Shown: piece after piece, positions 1 through 11,600 of the stretch
Position numbering within the stretch: the stretch's first letter is position 1
Layout: every line of letters begins with the position of its first letter
Assembly (NCBI GenBank): GCA_932294295.1
Contig: OW028578.1
Coordinates: forward strand, 39,933,410-39,997,409
Source: Alitta virens
Lineage: Eukaryota; Annelida; Polychaeta; Phyllodocida; Nereididae
Length of the DNA: 64,000 nucleotides
Reading direction: 5' to 3'
Program-made: the position numbers and the translations under genes
The notes under the pieces: model-generated
The model's input: only the letters and a program-made list of their open reading frames with translations
Database searches by the model: none
What the model was told of the DNA's origin: nothing

Positions 1-499
1 TCCAGGAATCAGGATATAACTGACTGACACAACAAATATACATACTAACATAGACTCTACATGCAAGGTATATACAATTCCATGGCATGGCCATGGGCCT
101 CTGGCAGAATCTAAACAGATCAAAGTTAATTTGTGCATGTATTGCAGAGGAAAATTTGATTCAAATTCAACGATGATCATCCATAATATATTATCTTCCC
201 ATAAGATACAATGACAGTGAATGTCACCTCTTAAAAACAAGATTAACAGCATCAAAATATCAACTGAGAACGAGTTGTCAACATTTCCTAGAAATTCTAG
301 TAGAATGCGAGCTATGTCAATTCCAAGACAATGAAAACAAAGAAAAAACACAATGACATCGAAAACTTTCTCTGTTTTGACAAAACTAATCAAGTGTCAA
401 AAGCTTTGGGAGTTGCTACGTATCAATATTCACCTTGGTAAACTATAATTCGACAAAATTGTGTCGCACCCCTAGTTTCCTCAGTGGTGTTCAACTTGC

Positions 500-575
500 A
501 AGAGGCAGACTCAAGAGAATCGCCGGTATAAATACCTGCTGCTCATTTGCATACCGCGAGGTCACCAACCAATCA
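500..575 (-). promoter_or_regulatory. Possible minus-strand core promoter without a visible gene
   Basis: Read on the minus strand: CCAAT-type ATTGG (573-569), octamer ATGCAAAT (552-545) and TATTTATA (534-527) at promoter-like spacing. No coding exon is evident below 500, so the gene, if any, lies outside the window. Confidence 0.25.
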
Positions 576-938
576 GCGCTCACCTTTCTGTAAACATTGC
601 CCTGGTGGTGCCCTAGCGAACTACATAAACAGTGTTCACGTGCAAGATGAATGATCCACGTGGTTGACATCGATTTTAATTTTCCTGGCCTTGAAATTTG
701 CCCAGGGGCGGATCCAAGCTGATCCAGTCTTCCAGAACATACAGTGAGACTTAAAAGTGGCATTGCTATCCTGTTCGTTCAGAATGAAGTCCACAAATAA
801 CATATATCTTTATTATATAACTGTCATATATGATACAAATTACAATTGCAATTTTAAAACATGGCAATAATAGTTAAAAAGTTCGAGAATGCATATATAT
901 TCTACAATTATCATCATGCCTAATAAGATATCCAAAGG

Positions 939-1105
939 CCAGGGGCGGATCCAGAAAAATTGGCAAGGATCGAGGGATCAAGGGGGGGGGGGGGGCCGGG
1001 GGGTTGCGAAATCAAAATAATTAGTCTATACATATATGTAAAATGTACTAGGCCAAGGGGGGGGGGGGTTAAACCCCTAAACCCTCCCCTTCTGGATCCG
1101 CTGGA
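939..1105. mobile_element. MITE with AGGGGCGGATCCAGAA ends
   Basis: Begins CCAGGGGCGGATCCAGAAAA and ends TTCTGGATCCGCTGG, with G-runs and TTAAACCCCTAAACCCTCC inside. A partial end (CAGGGGCGGATCCA) also occurs at 703-717. Confidence 0.65.
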
Positions 1106-1289
1106 ATAGAAGGCTAGATACCAATTTAGCTGTCCTATAATTTATTTAATTAATAACTTACAGCATTAACTGAATATTATGGGACCCCATTGGAAAGAAG
1201 TCCATGTACAAATATGATGTAGGATACATATAATATTTTTATTGATATTGATATGTATACATGAAATGTGTTTTTTATTGATATGTATT

Positions 1290-1400
1290 TGTGTTGTTTT
1301 TTCCCCCTGTATCTTTCATGTATTTTGATTTTTATATTACTGTAAGACAAATAGGTCAAATTTGACCTAAAAAAGTGTCAATAAAATTTATCTATCTATA
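1290..1400 (+). mobile_element. LINE 3' tail
   Basis: ACAAATAGGTCAAATTTGAC, then GTGTCAATAAAATTTATCTA. The same arrangement ends the LINE at 51300-51345. Confidence 0.5.
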
Positions 1401-1697
1401 AGCACCTCCTTGGGATAGTGGGTCTATTACAAAAAGGTTAAAATTATCATTTGTTACCTTAGCAATGGAGCATTAAGAATTCGTTCAAAGAGGTATTGTA
1501 GTTACTCTAGCAAAATAATGTCCATCCGGCGGGCGGTCGTCAAACCATAGAGCTCTGATCGACGCTACTGCACGTGCATTGACATTTTTCAAATTGTAAC
1601 TTCATTGTAATTTTATTTGCATTTGATCGAATTTGGTACACCACTATAGCCATTTGCTAGCCACATTAAACGAAAAAAATATTTCCTTAATTGCTAA

Positions 1698-2984
1698 CCC
1701 AGTGGGCAAAAGTGGTCTCATTGACGTCATTTTGACGTCTCTGCAAGACGTCTCATGACCAACCCATACTGGTCTCATATGCAAACTTCAATGACGTCTT
1801 ATATGAGACGTCTAAAAGACGTCATCTGACGACGTCTTTTAGACGTATTTAGTTGACCAATATCTGACATCTAAAATATGTCATCTGACGACGTCTATAA
1901 GACAAACTTTGCTTACAATTTTTGGACATATTTAATGTACAGAGAACACACACAAGTTTAAAATTAATAAAAACACTTTATTATATTGTGTGAAATAGGA
2001 TACTTCACATTTATTTGATGCATGCATGCACATATTATGTAAATCTATAAATGGGACTGCTGCAATTAAGTAAGTTTTAAAGAAATGTGTTTTTGTGTCT
2101 ATCATAATTCTTCAGCTAAATTGTGTCCATAGTTCCATAGTTCTCGGAAATGAATATATATTCAGAAATTATACTATATAAACACCAAATCATATATGAA
2201 TCAGCATGTGCAACATATTTTCACAGTGGTTAGGAAAAACTTCACTTACCATGCAATGATGTGATGAATTTTAATGGTATATATCCCTCCATAGATTAAG
2301 TTTAAAATCCAACTTCACTAGTATCCCTCCAAAGTTACTGAATGAATTTTAAATTCTTAACTGACAAGATGTGTCCTGTCCTGCAGCTGCTCAAGATTTC
2401 TAGGGTTTTGATTGGTCAGCCAGTTCAGATAATGATAACCACAGGGCTATAATATGGGGTGCACGGGGGTCAGGGTGATATTATAAGCCCATTTACCCCA
2501 ATTGATAAACTTCACCTTGGTTAGAGAAGTTAGTTCTATGTTATACATTTGCTATACATTGATATATATTCTGACAAGGAAATCACATTGTATTTTTCTA
2601 TCATAAATTAACTATATATATGAAGTAAAACTAAATGTGAATTTAGTCATTATATATTAATTGCTAAAAATGGTAACTTGCAAATTGTATGAGCCTTCAT
2701 GGTTAGAGAATTGGTATGTTAATGACCACAAGATTACGTTGATAAAACGTAAAAAAATTACGTATTCTTGACGTAATTTTATTGACGTAATAAAGACGTA
2801 TAAATTAAGTAAAATAATTACGTCTGCTTGAGCACCAGAATAAGACGTCTATAAGACGTATTATTTCCTGGTCATTTTGACGTCTTGAAAAGTACGTCTT
2901 ATTTACGTCTCAAATTGGTCACCGACGTCATGACCAGTTTGAGACCAGAAAAAGACGTCATTTTTACGACTTGCGCCACTGGGA
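1698..2984. mobile_element. Non-autonomous DNA transposon with GACGTC-rich ends
   Basis: The ends are inverted: CCCAGTGGGCAAAAGTGGTC on the left against a right end finishing GCGCCACTGGG. Within 200 bases of each end there are many GACGTC/AGACGT(C/A) units and GGTCTC(A)/TGACCAG motifs in mirror order. The interior is AT-rich without coding sequence. The target duplication is unclear. Confidence 0.65.
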
Positions 2985-4090
2985 AGACATGTTAATTTGC
3001 GGAGCAGTAGGCCTATTCGGCTATTCGGATTCTAGTCCACCTACTAAAATAGTGTAATTGTGCCTTTTGGGACTCATGGCCATACATTTAATTAACAAAA
3101 TTGGTTTAACATGGGCAAAAGTGTGTTAAACCTGAGGAAAAGTTCCTGCAAACTCACTGCATGGGATTCCAAATTAGTAGAAATACATAAAAGAGTTAGA
3201 CGTGTAATATTATGTAGAAATAAAATATTACCTTCCTAAACTTTACTTTGATGGCTGTCGCTGAGCTTTACACACTTTATGGGCATCACTAAGAAAACTT
3301 GCTGGTCTAACAAGAATATTAATTCTTTTTCAAAAAAAGAATAGATACCTGGTGTTGCGTGTAGAATGCCAGCAGCACTACGCCTACAATGTAAACACTT
3401 TAATACAGTATGATGGCTACTGCCTCATTGAGATCAGTTTTTTTTGGCCTTGTATACTCGATTATTTACTCAGAATTTTACAAATTTATTAATCTATTGT
3501 ATAAATATAAATTCTACAAATTTTCCTGAACAATTCAGTCTTTATTTGAAGAAAATCGGACCAATATTAGAAGAGCAGCAGCCTTTTAAATTATATGAAT
3601 ACCTATGCCATAGCGTAGGCATCCCCCTCCCTGCCTACGCTGCTGCTGCTGCGTTAGGGTAGGATGATTCCCAGAAGTGTGGCCTTGGACTAGTCTTGAT
3701 GAAGAGATGGTGGGGTACTGAAAACATCCCAAACCCTTTTATGTGCCAGCATGATGTCATTATTTGATTTACTATCGTATATATGTCGTAATCCTACCAT
3801 TGAAATGTGCACTGAAATAAAGGTAATTGTCATATACACAATACATTTGTTTAAGTATGCAAGGTATTTCTGAAAATGAGAGGGAAATCTCAGCCTGTGT
3901 CAGTAAAATGGGTTTATTTTCTGACATTTCACTGAAAATTAACATTTTTAGAGGCGGCAGTATTTGGCAGACTGCACTGTCTATGGTCTGCAGTAGAAGG
4001 CAACACGATGTGTGTGTGTGCTGAAGCTGCTGATGAATGCATGTGATTGACTGATCGTCCTCCTTCCAGTTGAGCACATTGCCAGATATT
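2985..4090. other. Non-coding stretch
   Basis: AT-rich. GTAGGCATCCCCCTCCCTGC and TACGCTGCTGCTGCTGCG at 3615-3655 are the only distinctive pieces; no convincing gene. Confidence 0.4.
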
Positions 4091-4096
4091 GAAAGA

Positions 4097-4975
4097 ATGG
4101 GCTGAAAAAAGAAATGCGCAGTAACTCGAAAAGAGACTGCAACCAGATGCTAAAGACTATGAGATTGCCAAACTGATTGCCAAGGATGTCATCGAAATTT
4201 GGAAGGCAGTTAACCCACGGTTGCTGGTATACGATGAATATTATGTTGTGAAAATGGTGGATAAAGTGTGCTTCAAGAAAGCAAAAGAGATCAACAGGAA
4301 ATCGCTTTCAATAGCACAGGAACAGAACTTGGAAGAAAAGCTGGACAGGCTTTTTGACATCTCTGCTTGCACATGCAAGTTACCAGTTCGCCCTTGTGAT
4401 GACCCTGCTGTTAATGTAAGAAAGAAAATTGCCAAACACAGCATATAATCTGTACTTGTCCACCAAAAAAGAAAGTTCCAATAGAAGACAGGGAGTATCT
4501 GCGAGATCAGAGGGCCAACATAGGAGCCAATGGTTCTTTCCAACTGGGCTCTGTTGATAAGGCTGCTGTGAAGAGTGACCATAGAGCTGAAGCTAGAGCA
4601 GAGAGATTGCAGAATCAAATTCTGAAGCAACGAGAGGTGGACACATTTGCCTCCACCTCTTCTCAAGATATTCCTTTGGAATTCAGCTCAGCGGAATCAG
4701 GAGATTCATCTGATGTTGAAAATAGAGACTTCAGTCCAAGCGAGCCACCCCGTGGATCTTACAGTTTTTTGAAGACCCCCAGAAATGCAATGGAACTCAT
4801 CAGAGGAGATGTCTCTTCCAATCTTGGGGCAAGTCTTGCCAATGCCATCCTGCTGGATCTGAAGGCTATGGACCTGCTCAAGCCGGGCCTTGATGTTCAG
4901 CAAATAATAACTGACAAATCGAAAATTGACAGGGAACATAGTGTGGAAATGGTCGAACCACGGATGCGATTTCAG
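4097..4975 (+). pseudogene. Transposon-derived coding fragment, family of unknown function
   Basis: An open stretch from about 4150 reads DYEIAKLIAKDVIEIW, then RLLVYDEYYVVKMVDK and a Cys-rich CTCKLPVRPCDD segment, and hits TAA at 4446-4448. The same protein resumes in another frame with PPKKKVPIEDREYLRDQRA and runs to a splice donor (TTTCAG|GTAAGG) at 4975. From general knowledge, proteins with this layout (dimerising N-part, short Cys cluster, acidic Ser stretch, basic end) occur in many copies in cnidarians and other invertebrates and appear transposon-linked. I infer a broken copy; at least one frameshift is present. Confidence 0.45.
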
Positions 4976-5230
4976 GTAAGGTTTTCTTAGTCTGCATTAT
5001 AATATCAATTGATGGATGCAATTCCTGAATAATGGTAATTAGTGATCTACAGACAATTGGACAATCTGACAAAAACAGACTTCCAAATAATTCGAGGCTT
5101 TAGCTGGCTGTTCGCCAAATCGCTATTTGCTAAACAAACTCAAACTGGCGAAATGTGTTTTGCAGTGATTCGCCAAATTGGCGAAAGGCCGTGCAGTTAA
5201 CAGTTAATCAGATTTGCTGGCCCGCTGCGA

Positions 5231-5405
5231 CTAGCTGACGCAGAATGCAGGTAGGGGCTGCTATTTACCAGGAGGAATTCCTCCCGGTAGCGTGCGTGCT
5301 CATCCTAGGCTTTAACATTGGAAAAGCGTGGACCGGAATGTGTTCTCCAGTCTAAAAATAGCACAGCTAATCAGAAAATCCAGTGCTTGGCCAGGTCCCA
5401 GCCAA
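5231..5405 (+). repeat. Dispersed repeat family R3, copy 1
   Basis: CCGCTGCGACTAGCTGACGC, the palindrome GGAGGAATTCCTCC, GGTAGCGTGCGTG and GCGTGGACCGGAA all recur, inverted, at 19416-19590. Confidence 0.75.
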
Positions 5406-5429
5406 TTAATCAGACTGATCAGGTGGCGC

Positions 5430-6200
5430 CCTCTAGCATTATATCTCATAACTATGTTTTTGGCAGCACAACACCCATTTTGGCTAAAGGAAATTACATG
5501 GCTTTAGTCAAGCTGGCTAAAGGATAAAAATACCAGCTAAAGCCTAGAAATATAGACATTCAGTTCTTATAAAACTATAGCACATAGGACCATGATGATT
5601 TAGTTTGAAAAACACTTATGTTACTATAATTTTAGAGCTAAAAATAATGGTGAAAAAAATTCTAAACCATTGATCTTGGTTATGTCCTAACATCATGAAG
5701 CATCAGCTGTGCAAAGTTTATGTTTAGAAAAAATAGTGTTCTGTCTTTCCTGCTTAATATTTGCACCTTTACTGATTATAAATTGCTAAGGTTTGCTGCG
5801 TAGCAGCTCTATATTTCAAAAAAAAATCTCATTACAATTTAGCTCATTCCTTTTTTAAATAAGTCTTAAACTAGGCTTATTACAGTCATAAAACTGCAAA
5901 AGCACTGACATATTTTAGGGATTTACTGGTGGATGAGCTGTCATCGTGAATGTGGCCCAGCCCATATATATTATGCTGATCGTTTAATTACTCATCAGTT
6001 CATTATAATAATTAATATATAATGATGATTAATTGTGTACACTAGGAGCATATGTATCTTGTCGCCAACTGTGTTTAAACACAAAATTTGTACTCTATAG
6101 GTATGGCCATCCTCAAGATCAATTTCATATATCAACAGTTTTTTTGGTTATTTTTTTTAATTATTTTTTTTTTAGAGCAGACACAAAAAAAATCTCTGAC
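5430..6200. other. Non-coding stretch
   Basis: AT-rich, long T-runs near 6140-6175. No gene, RNA or repeat identified. Confidence 0.4.
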
Positions 6201-6204
6201 ACGT

Positions 6205-6722
6205 ATACATGTATACATACGGAAGCCTATTCGGGCCACACACAACTTAATTTTGTTCATTTGCGCTTTTTCATAATTTTTTTAGGATTATGTAACAAGC
6301 TACGGAAGCGTAGACGTCTATTGCTGCCAACCAAAAAAATATATAAAAATAGTTTTCGTAATTACTTTTTCGTAATTACCAAAAGTTGTTCGAAATTACC
6401 AAAAGTTTTTTTCGTAATTACCAAATTTTTTTTTCGAATTACCAAAAGTTTTTTTCGCCCCCCGGGGAGATCACTGGACCCCAAGATCGTACGATCGATC
6501 GCAACACCCCTTAGGTACTTATAGCTCGTCACTTATAGATCTAATGACGTCCCGTCGCCGCCGTAATTACGAAATATTATTTACGAAAAAATTTTTTTTT
6601 TTTTTGGTTGGCAGCAATACGCTTCCGTACAAAATCCTAAAAAAGTTATGTAGAAAAAACGCAAATGAAAAAAATTAAGTTGTGTGTGGCCCTAATTAAT
6701 GGGCTCCCGTATATACATGAAG
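6205..6722. mobile_element. MITE with long inverted repeats
   Basis: Left arm ACGGAAGCCTATT...CACACACAACTTAATTTT, then GGAAGCGTAGACGTCTATTG and CTGCCAACCAAAAAAA. The right arm carries the reverse complements (TTGGTTGGCAGCAATACGC, AATTAAGTTGTGTGTGG, GGGCTCCCGTATATACATG). The central part has repeated TTTCGTAATTACCAAAAG units. Confidence 0.7.
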
Positions 6723-6875
6723 GTAGTTTCCATGACAATTATCTGTCTTGTGGCTGATATGTAGGCTATATAATGTATCACAATCACTAAGAACTGATCC
6801 CTGTTGTAAACTCTTTATTAAATTTGCAATTTGTTCGCCATATTTTCATTTTCATCCATTCACTATTTCTTATAT

Positions 6876-7030
6876 TTACACTCGGCGACGTGAAATTCGC
6901 CACGACAACGAGATTAGCCACTTAAAGTAAAGTGCAATAAACATTTCCTAGATGGTTGCAAGGTGCATAATTATGTCTTAGGTGGGTGGCGAATTTCGTT
7001 GTGGCGAATTTCACTGTCGCCGAGTGTAGA
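6876..7030. mobile_element. Palindromic MITE
   Basis: Arms TACACTCGGCGACGTGAAAT and its complement ending TCACTGTCGCCGAGTGTA. Repeated GTGGCGAATTTC units fill the arms. Confidence 0.7.
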
Positions 7031-7677
7031 TCTTGTTATTTATAAATGTATTTTTTTTTTTTTAATCATTAAAATATGAGATTTAGGGGGCATCCATGTC
7101 AGCGTTTTTTTTTTAAATAAGAACTTAGTGGATGTCTCCTGACCAAAGGTAAAGAGTATATATGTATTTTGACTTTTTTATATTATTTTATTAATTTACT
7201 GCTTATATTATGTGTAATAACATACATTTTAGTTGTTCCTTGTAATTTGCTGCTTTTGTTTTTTTGTTTTATTTGGTCAAATAAATTCTCTCTCTCTCTA
7301 TAGGCCCAGTAGGCTAAGTCATACAGCAGCATATAGGTTCACTGTTCCTTTTTTTACTCCAGTACTTCAAAATAATTTTAGAGCTATAAAATGAAAATGC
7401 TAAGTTACTAAGCCTAAACTATAAAGGGATTGGGGTAATGTAACCTTTGAAAGAAATCAATTGTTCAGATTGACTGATTTGATTGATAGATGAGATATAG
7501 TTGTAAACTCATTAACATGTACATACCCTATGTATACATGGGACCTTTCACCTGCCTCAGCACAGACCCACAGCAAAAGGTCCGCCAACTGACAACCAGC
7601 TCTGCTGAGATTTATAGATCCCAGACAATTTTCCTCTTCTTGGCATGACACACAGTACACTGCATTTATCATTTATG

Positions 7678-7823
7678 TACATGGCCAAATGTGCCACGTG
7701 CGTTTTCCATGCATTTGGATAAACGCATGGTTTTCGCCTGATTATATTGAGGCGAAAACTATGCGTTTTTCACGCATCTATCCTTCTCTTGGAAAACGCA
7801 CGTCGCACATTTGGCCATGTATA
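7678..7823. mobile_element. MITE with TACATGGCCAAATGTG ends, copy 1
   Basis: Begins TACATGGCCAAATGTGCCAC and ends with the complement CACATTTGGCCATGTA. A second inner palindrome involves GCGTTTTCCATGC/CATGGTTTTCGCC. The same element starts again at 63893. Confidence 0.75.
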
Positions 7824-7984
7824 TCTTACTTACAGCAAGACTCAGCCCAGAAAACATATGATTACGGCAACTGGGACCTTGAATTTTTAGCCATGTATAC
7901 TTCGCAGATTATGCATAAATAATGAGAACTTGTATATCATACTTTTGTAGGTGTAGCTTTAGATAGACTTAGTGAGTTGGGCTA

Positions 7985-8060
7985 TAGATATATGTGACAT
8001 GTGTATCTTTTCTGATATGAACAAATGTCAATAAAAGCCATATATTTATTAATTTCATTC
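7985..8060 (+). mobile_element. Possible LINE 3' tail
   Basis: TATGTGACATGTGTATCTTT, then AAATGTCAATAAAAG, much like 39000-39045 (CACATGTATCTTTTTGATAT, TTGTCAATAAAAG). Confidence 0.4.
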
Positions 8061-8286
8061 CATTGTATTTGGGGTTGAACCCACAATCTATATTTAGGGT
8101 GTAGGCCTTCCAAGTTATCAATTTAGCCTCAAGGTTACATTCATTAAATTTACCATGCATTTTGATGGATCGATATTAATTGGCAATATAACCCAGAGCC
8201 TGGGGGCTAATAAACCAAATGGACAATTCAATTAATTTGGAAGGTCATTTTTTTTTAAGTATCAAATTGTGTTCATTTGAATCGCG

Positions 8287-8697
8287 ATGGCAAGAATGAG
8301 ACCTTTACCACTTTTCAGATTTTCTATTGCACTATTTGCTTGTTTGACAATTTACATTGGATTAAGTGTTGATCAATTACATCGGGAGGCTTGGGTTGTG
8401 TACGATGGCTTAGAAAATATTCATGTAGCCAAATTGGAAAATATTAAAACTGAATATGAAGTTGAAATTGATAACCATAAACTCATCCATGAAGACTTAC
8501 CGAGGATAGTAATGGAAAATAATAATATTGCAGCTGCCATGGATACTAATTTGAAAAGCGATGATACTGTTGGGAATTCCACAGAGGTCAAATTTGAAGG
8601 TGACCTGGAAGTGGATCCAAAAAGTGGACTTCCTCCAAAAGGACAAAGAAGGAATGTCATCATGATTATTGCTGACGACATGAGGCCAAATATGGGG
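8287..8697 (+). other. IDS: Sulfatase exon 1: signal/anchor, stem and Asp-Asp metal site
   Basis: This exon encodes 137 aa and is phase 0 at its donor (GGG|GTAGGT). It opens with a hydrophobic stretch, then about 100 residues rich in acidic and Asn residues that do not look like the sulfatase fold. It ends with [16 protein letters not shown], the first metal-binding motif. The stem could be a membrane-anchored spacer if the N-terminal segment is not cleaved. Confidence 0.8.
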
Positions 8698-11600
8698 GTA
8701 GGTTCTTTCATTTAAAGCTGCACTGTCTGTCAAATTTGCTTGTAAGACTCAATCAAATAGTTCATAAATAACCTTTATTAATCAAGGTACACTAAATTTG
8801 TGTGATCTAATAATTTTATCAGACATTAATTACTAAAAAATAAAGTATACATTGAGAGAAAATCCATACCAAAACATTGGAAACACAATGGGAAATGACA
8901 TCATCACCATTGTTTAGTATTGTGATGTTATCACTGGGTTTGTTTACATATTGAGTTTTTGATAGAATGAAAAACTAATATTTATATTATTTATTGTAAA
9001 CTAAAACTAAATTGGGTAGCATGTAATGGTAAAATATATCATGAAGCAAGAAAGCAGTACTGATTTATATCATTACTTTTATGTGCAAATTTGACAGACA
9101 GTGCACCTTTAAATGAGACGTTGTGGGCGTTTAGTTCACTGGTGTGCATAGTACACTCAGTCATGATGCTGGACCCTCGATCATGCCTCTACGCAGGAGA
9201 GGGTCTTGGGGAATTCGGAGAAAGAATCCTAGGGGGGGAAGAAGAAATTTGACAGCGTTGATTTTTTATATCATTATTAGACTACAAACTGACGACCATC
9301 CGTGCCTGATAGAGTGATGCAACGTCGTCTCAGGCGAATAGAGCCTTTTCGCTGAGTAGCCCTGAATTCAGCAAGGCATAAGACTTACTTCACTTCTTAT
9401 TACTCATTTTGCTTCAGACATAGAAAACCATAACCCACAGATTCAATATATATAACTTTCTCAGAAAAATAACAAACATCAACTAAATGATAAAGTGTCA
9501 AATATACATTAAAATACTAAAAATACTGCTGCTAGGATGCACTTTGCTTCAGCCAATCCCAGCCAAGGGCCGGAAATTTATCAGCCAATAGAATTGCAGT
9601 ATTCTGTTTCAGCCACCTGGTGGAAATACAGAGAACCGTGAAAATCCACTTTTTTAAAAGACTATTTTGTTTACCGCTTAGTTAAATTTATCGTGCATAG
9701 TGATTGACCTACTTTCGTCGTGCATCTGTTCGTGCTTTCAAATCAGCTTGAGTTTCTACAGACTGTAGTACACTCATTTAAAAGGTGGAGCAAACAATTA
9801 GAGATGGTAATTACCAGTTGGGGTACCATAACCCCCCCCCCCCCCATTAAAAAGTTACAAAATAACGTAAACGCCTGTACTGTTAAATATTAATAAGCTG
9901 CTCCCATTATCTTAATTGTTTGGTCTGTAATGCTCTCTTTTTCGACCATCCAAAACAAATATTCTGCAAATATGTTATTACATCTTTGGCAGGCCAATCC
10001 AGAGTCTTTCTCAACTCCAGGAGTATTCACCCTTGGACACAGGGTTAACCGCATGGGCTTAAGAGCTCAAATCAGTGCCATCACTGAGGTTGCCTAAAAC
10101 CAAGTACCCATTGTAATGGGTGGGGCGAGGCAGTGGTTAACTAGTGGTCTAGCTGATGTCATGAATGTGAGAGAAATGTTTGCTCTGAGCAAATATTATG
10201 AAGTGATCAGGCCTTTATCACACTGACTACTTATTTATTTAAGAACATAGTTTATGAGAGTAAATTACTCCGTTACAGAATATACTGTGTTTCAGTAATA
10301 CCTGTTTTTTGTTGAACCAACCATTCGCAATGAACAACCCTGGTAACCAAGGAACATTCTATTTTTAGAAACAACACTGCAACAAACCGCAACTGTAAAT
10401 AAACCTTTAATGAAATCTTACCTATTTTCCGCCTTTGCAATTATACAGAAAAATCTTAAGATAAAAGTAATATTATTATCTACATACAGAAATAAATATT
10501 GTGCAACAGCCCCAGAAACGTTTCTCCTCAAACAATTACTCTTTTAATGCAAATTTATGCAAATGAGCAAAATCAAACACATCACGGCTCTAGGCTTAAA
10601 ATGTTTAACAAAATGCTAAACTCTTTTGATGAGTTTTATATTAAAACATTTTCAATGTCACTCAGACTGCCCTTGCTGCTGATGCTGCTGCTGCTGCTGC
10701 TGTCAATCATCACTATCTGCCCATGCACATTAGCTTATCTTAATTTGTAACGGACTTCCTCTAGCTGGCCTCATCAGGTCAGTTTTAAACTGACCTTCAC
10801 TGCAGCAGCAGCAGCACTACTTTGCTCTCCTTTTTCCCACCCTTTACCCACCCTCATTATTTACTTTATCAACCACTGACCCATGTCTTATCTTGTGTAT
10901 TATCTGTGCTATGCTGTGGGATTTTATCTACATTTAACCTGTCTTGCTTATTGCACAATTTTCCTTGATTATGTAATGGTTAATTAATTTGTTTTGTTCT
11001 ATGTACATGTAGTTGGTTACTGTGGTTGATTAAAGTTCCTTTTGCCACACTAAGGTGTTCTGTTTGTTTGACATTGAGTGTAAATGATCTATACTGGCAT
11101 GAGTGCAAACTATAAACTTATAACAATAGTGATTGATGAAGAGTCCCACATGGAGTTTTGTGGGATGAGGGAAAATATTGGACAACTCTATTTAATATTG
11201 TGTATTTCAGGCTTACAAAGACACCATGCCCGAAGAGGATTGGATAGTCAAAACGCCTGTCATGGATGAACTGGCAAAGAGAAGTCTTTTTTTCAAACAA
11301 GCTCATGTGCAACAGGTCAGTATTATTGCACTGTAAAGTATTTTGTTATATTATATGGCTAGCAGAAATCCTGGCTTCTGATTGGCTGAGATATTGCACG
11401 GCTATATTGCACGGCTATATTGCACGGTACATTTTGGAGATGGAATAGGTATTTTATAAGTATAAACAAGTCATTATACCTTCGTACTTACGTGAATAAA
11501 GAACAATTACGCTCTTACAATAACATTTGCCGCATTTTGCGGAATTGCATGACTACAAGGTAAAGAACCTCAATAATGTGTATAAAAGTGTCAAATAATG

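Noticed and set aside
6033..6524. 163-codon open frame as a gene
   Set aside because: It runs through the arm and the TTTCGTAATTACC repeats of the MITE at 6205-6722.
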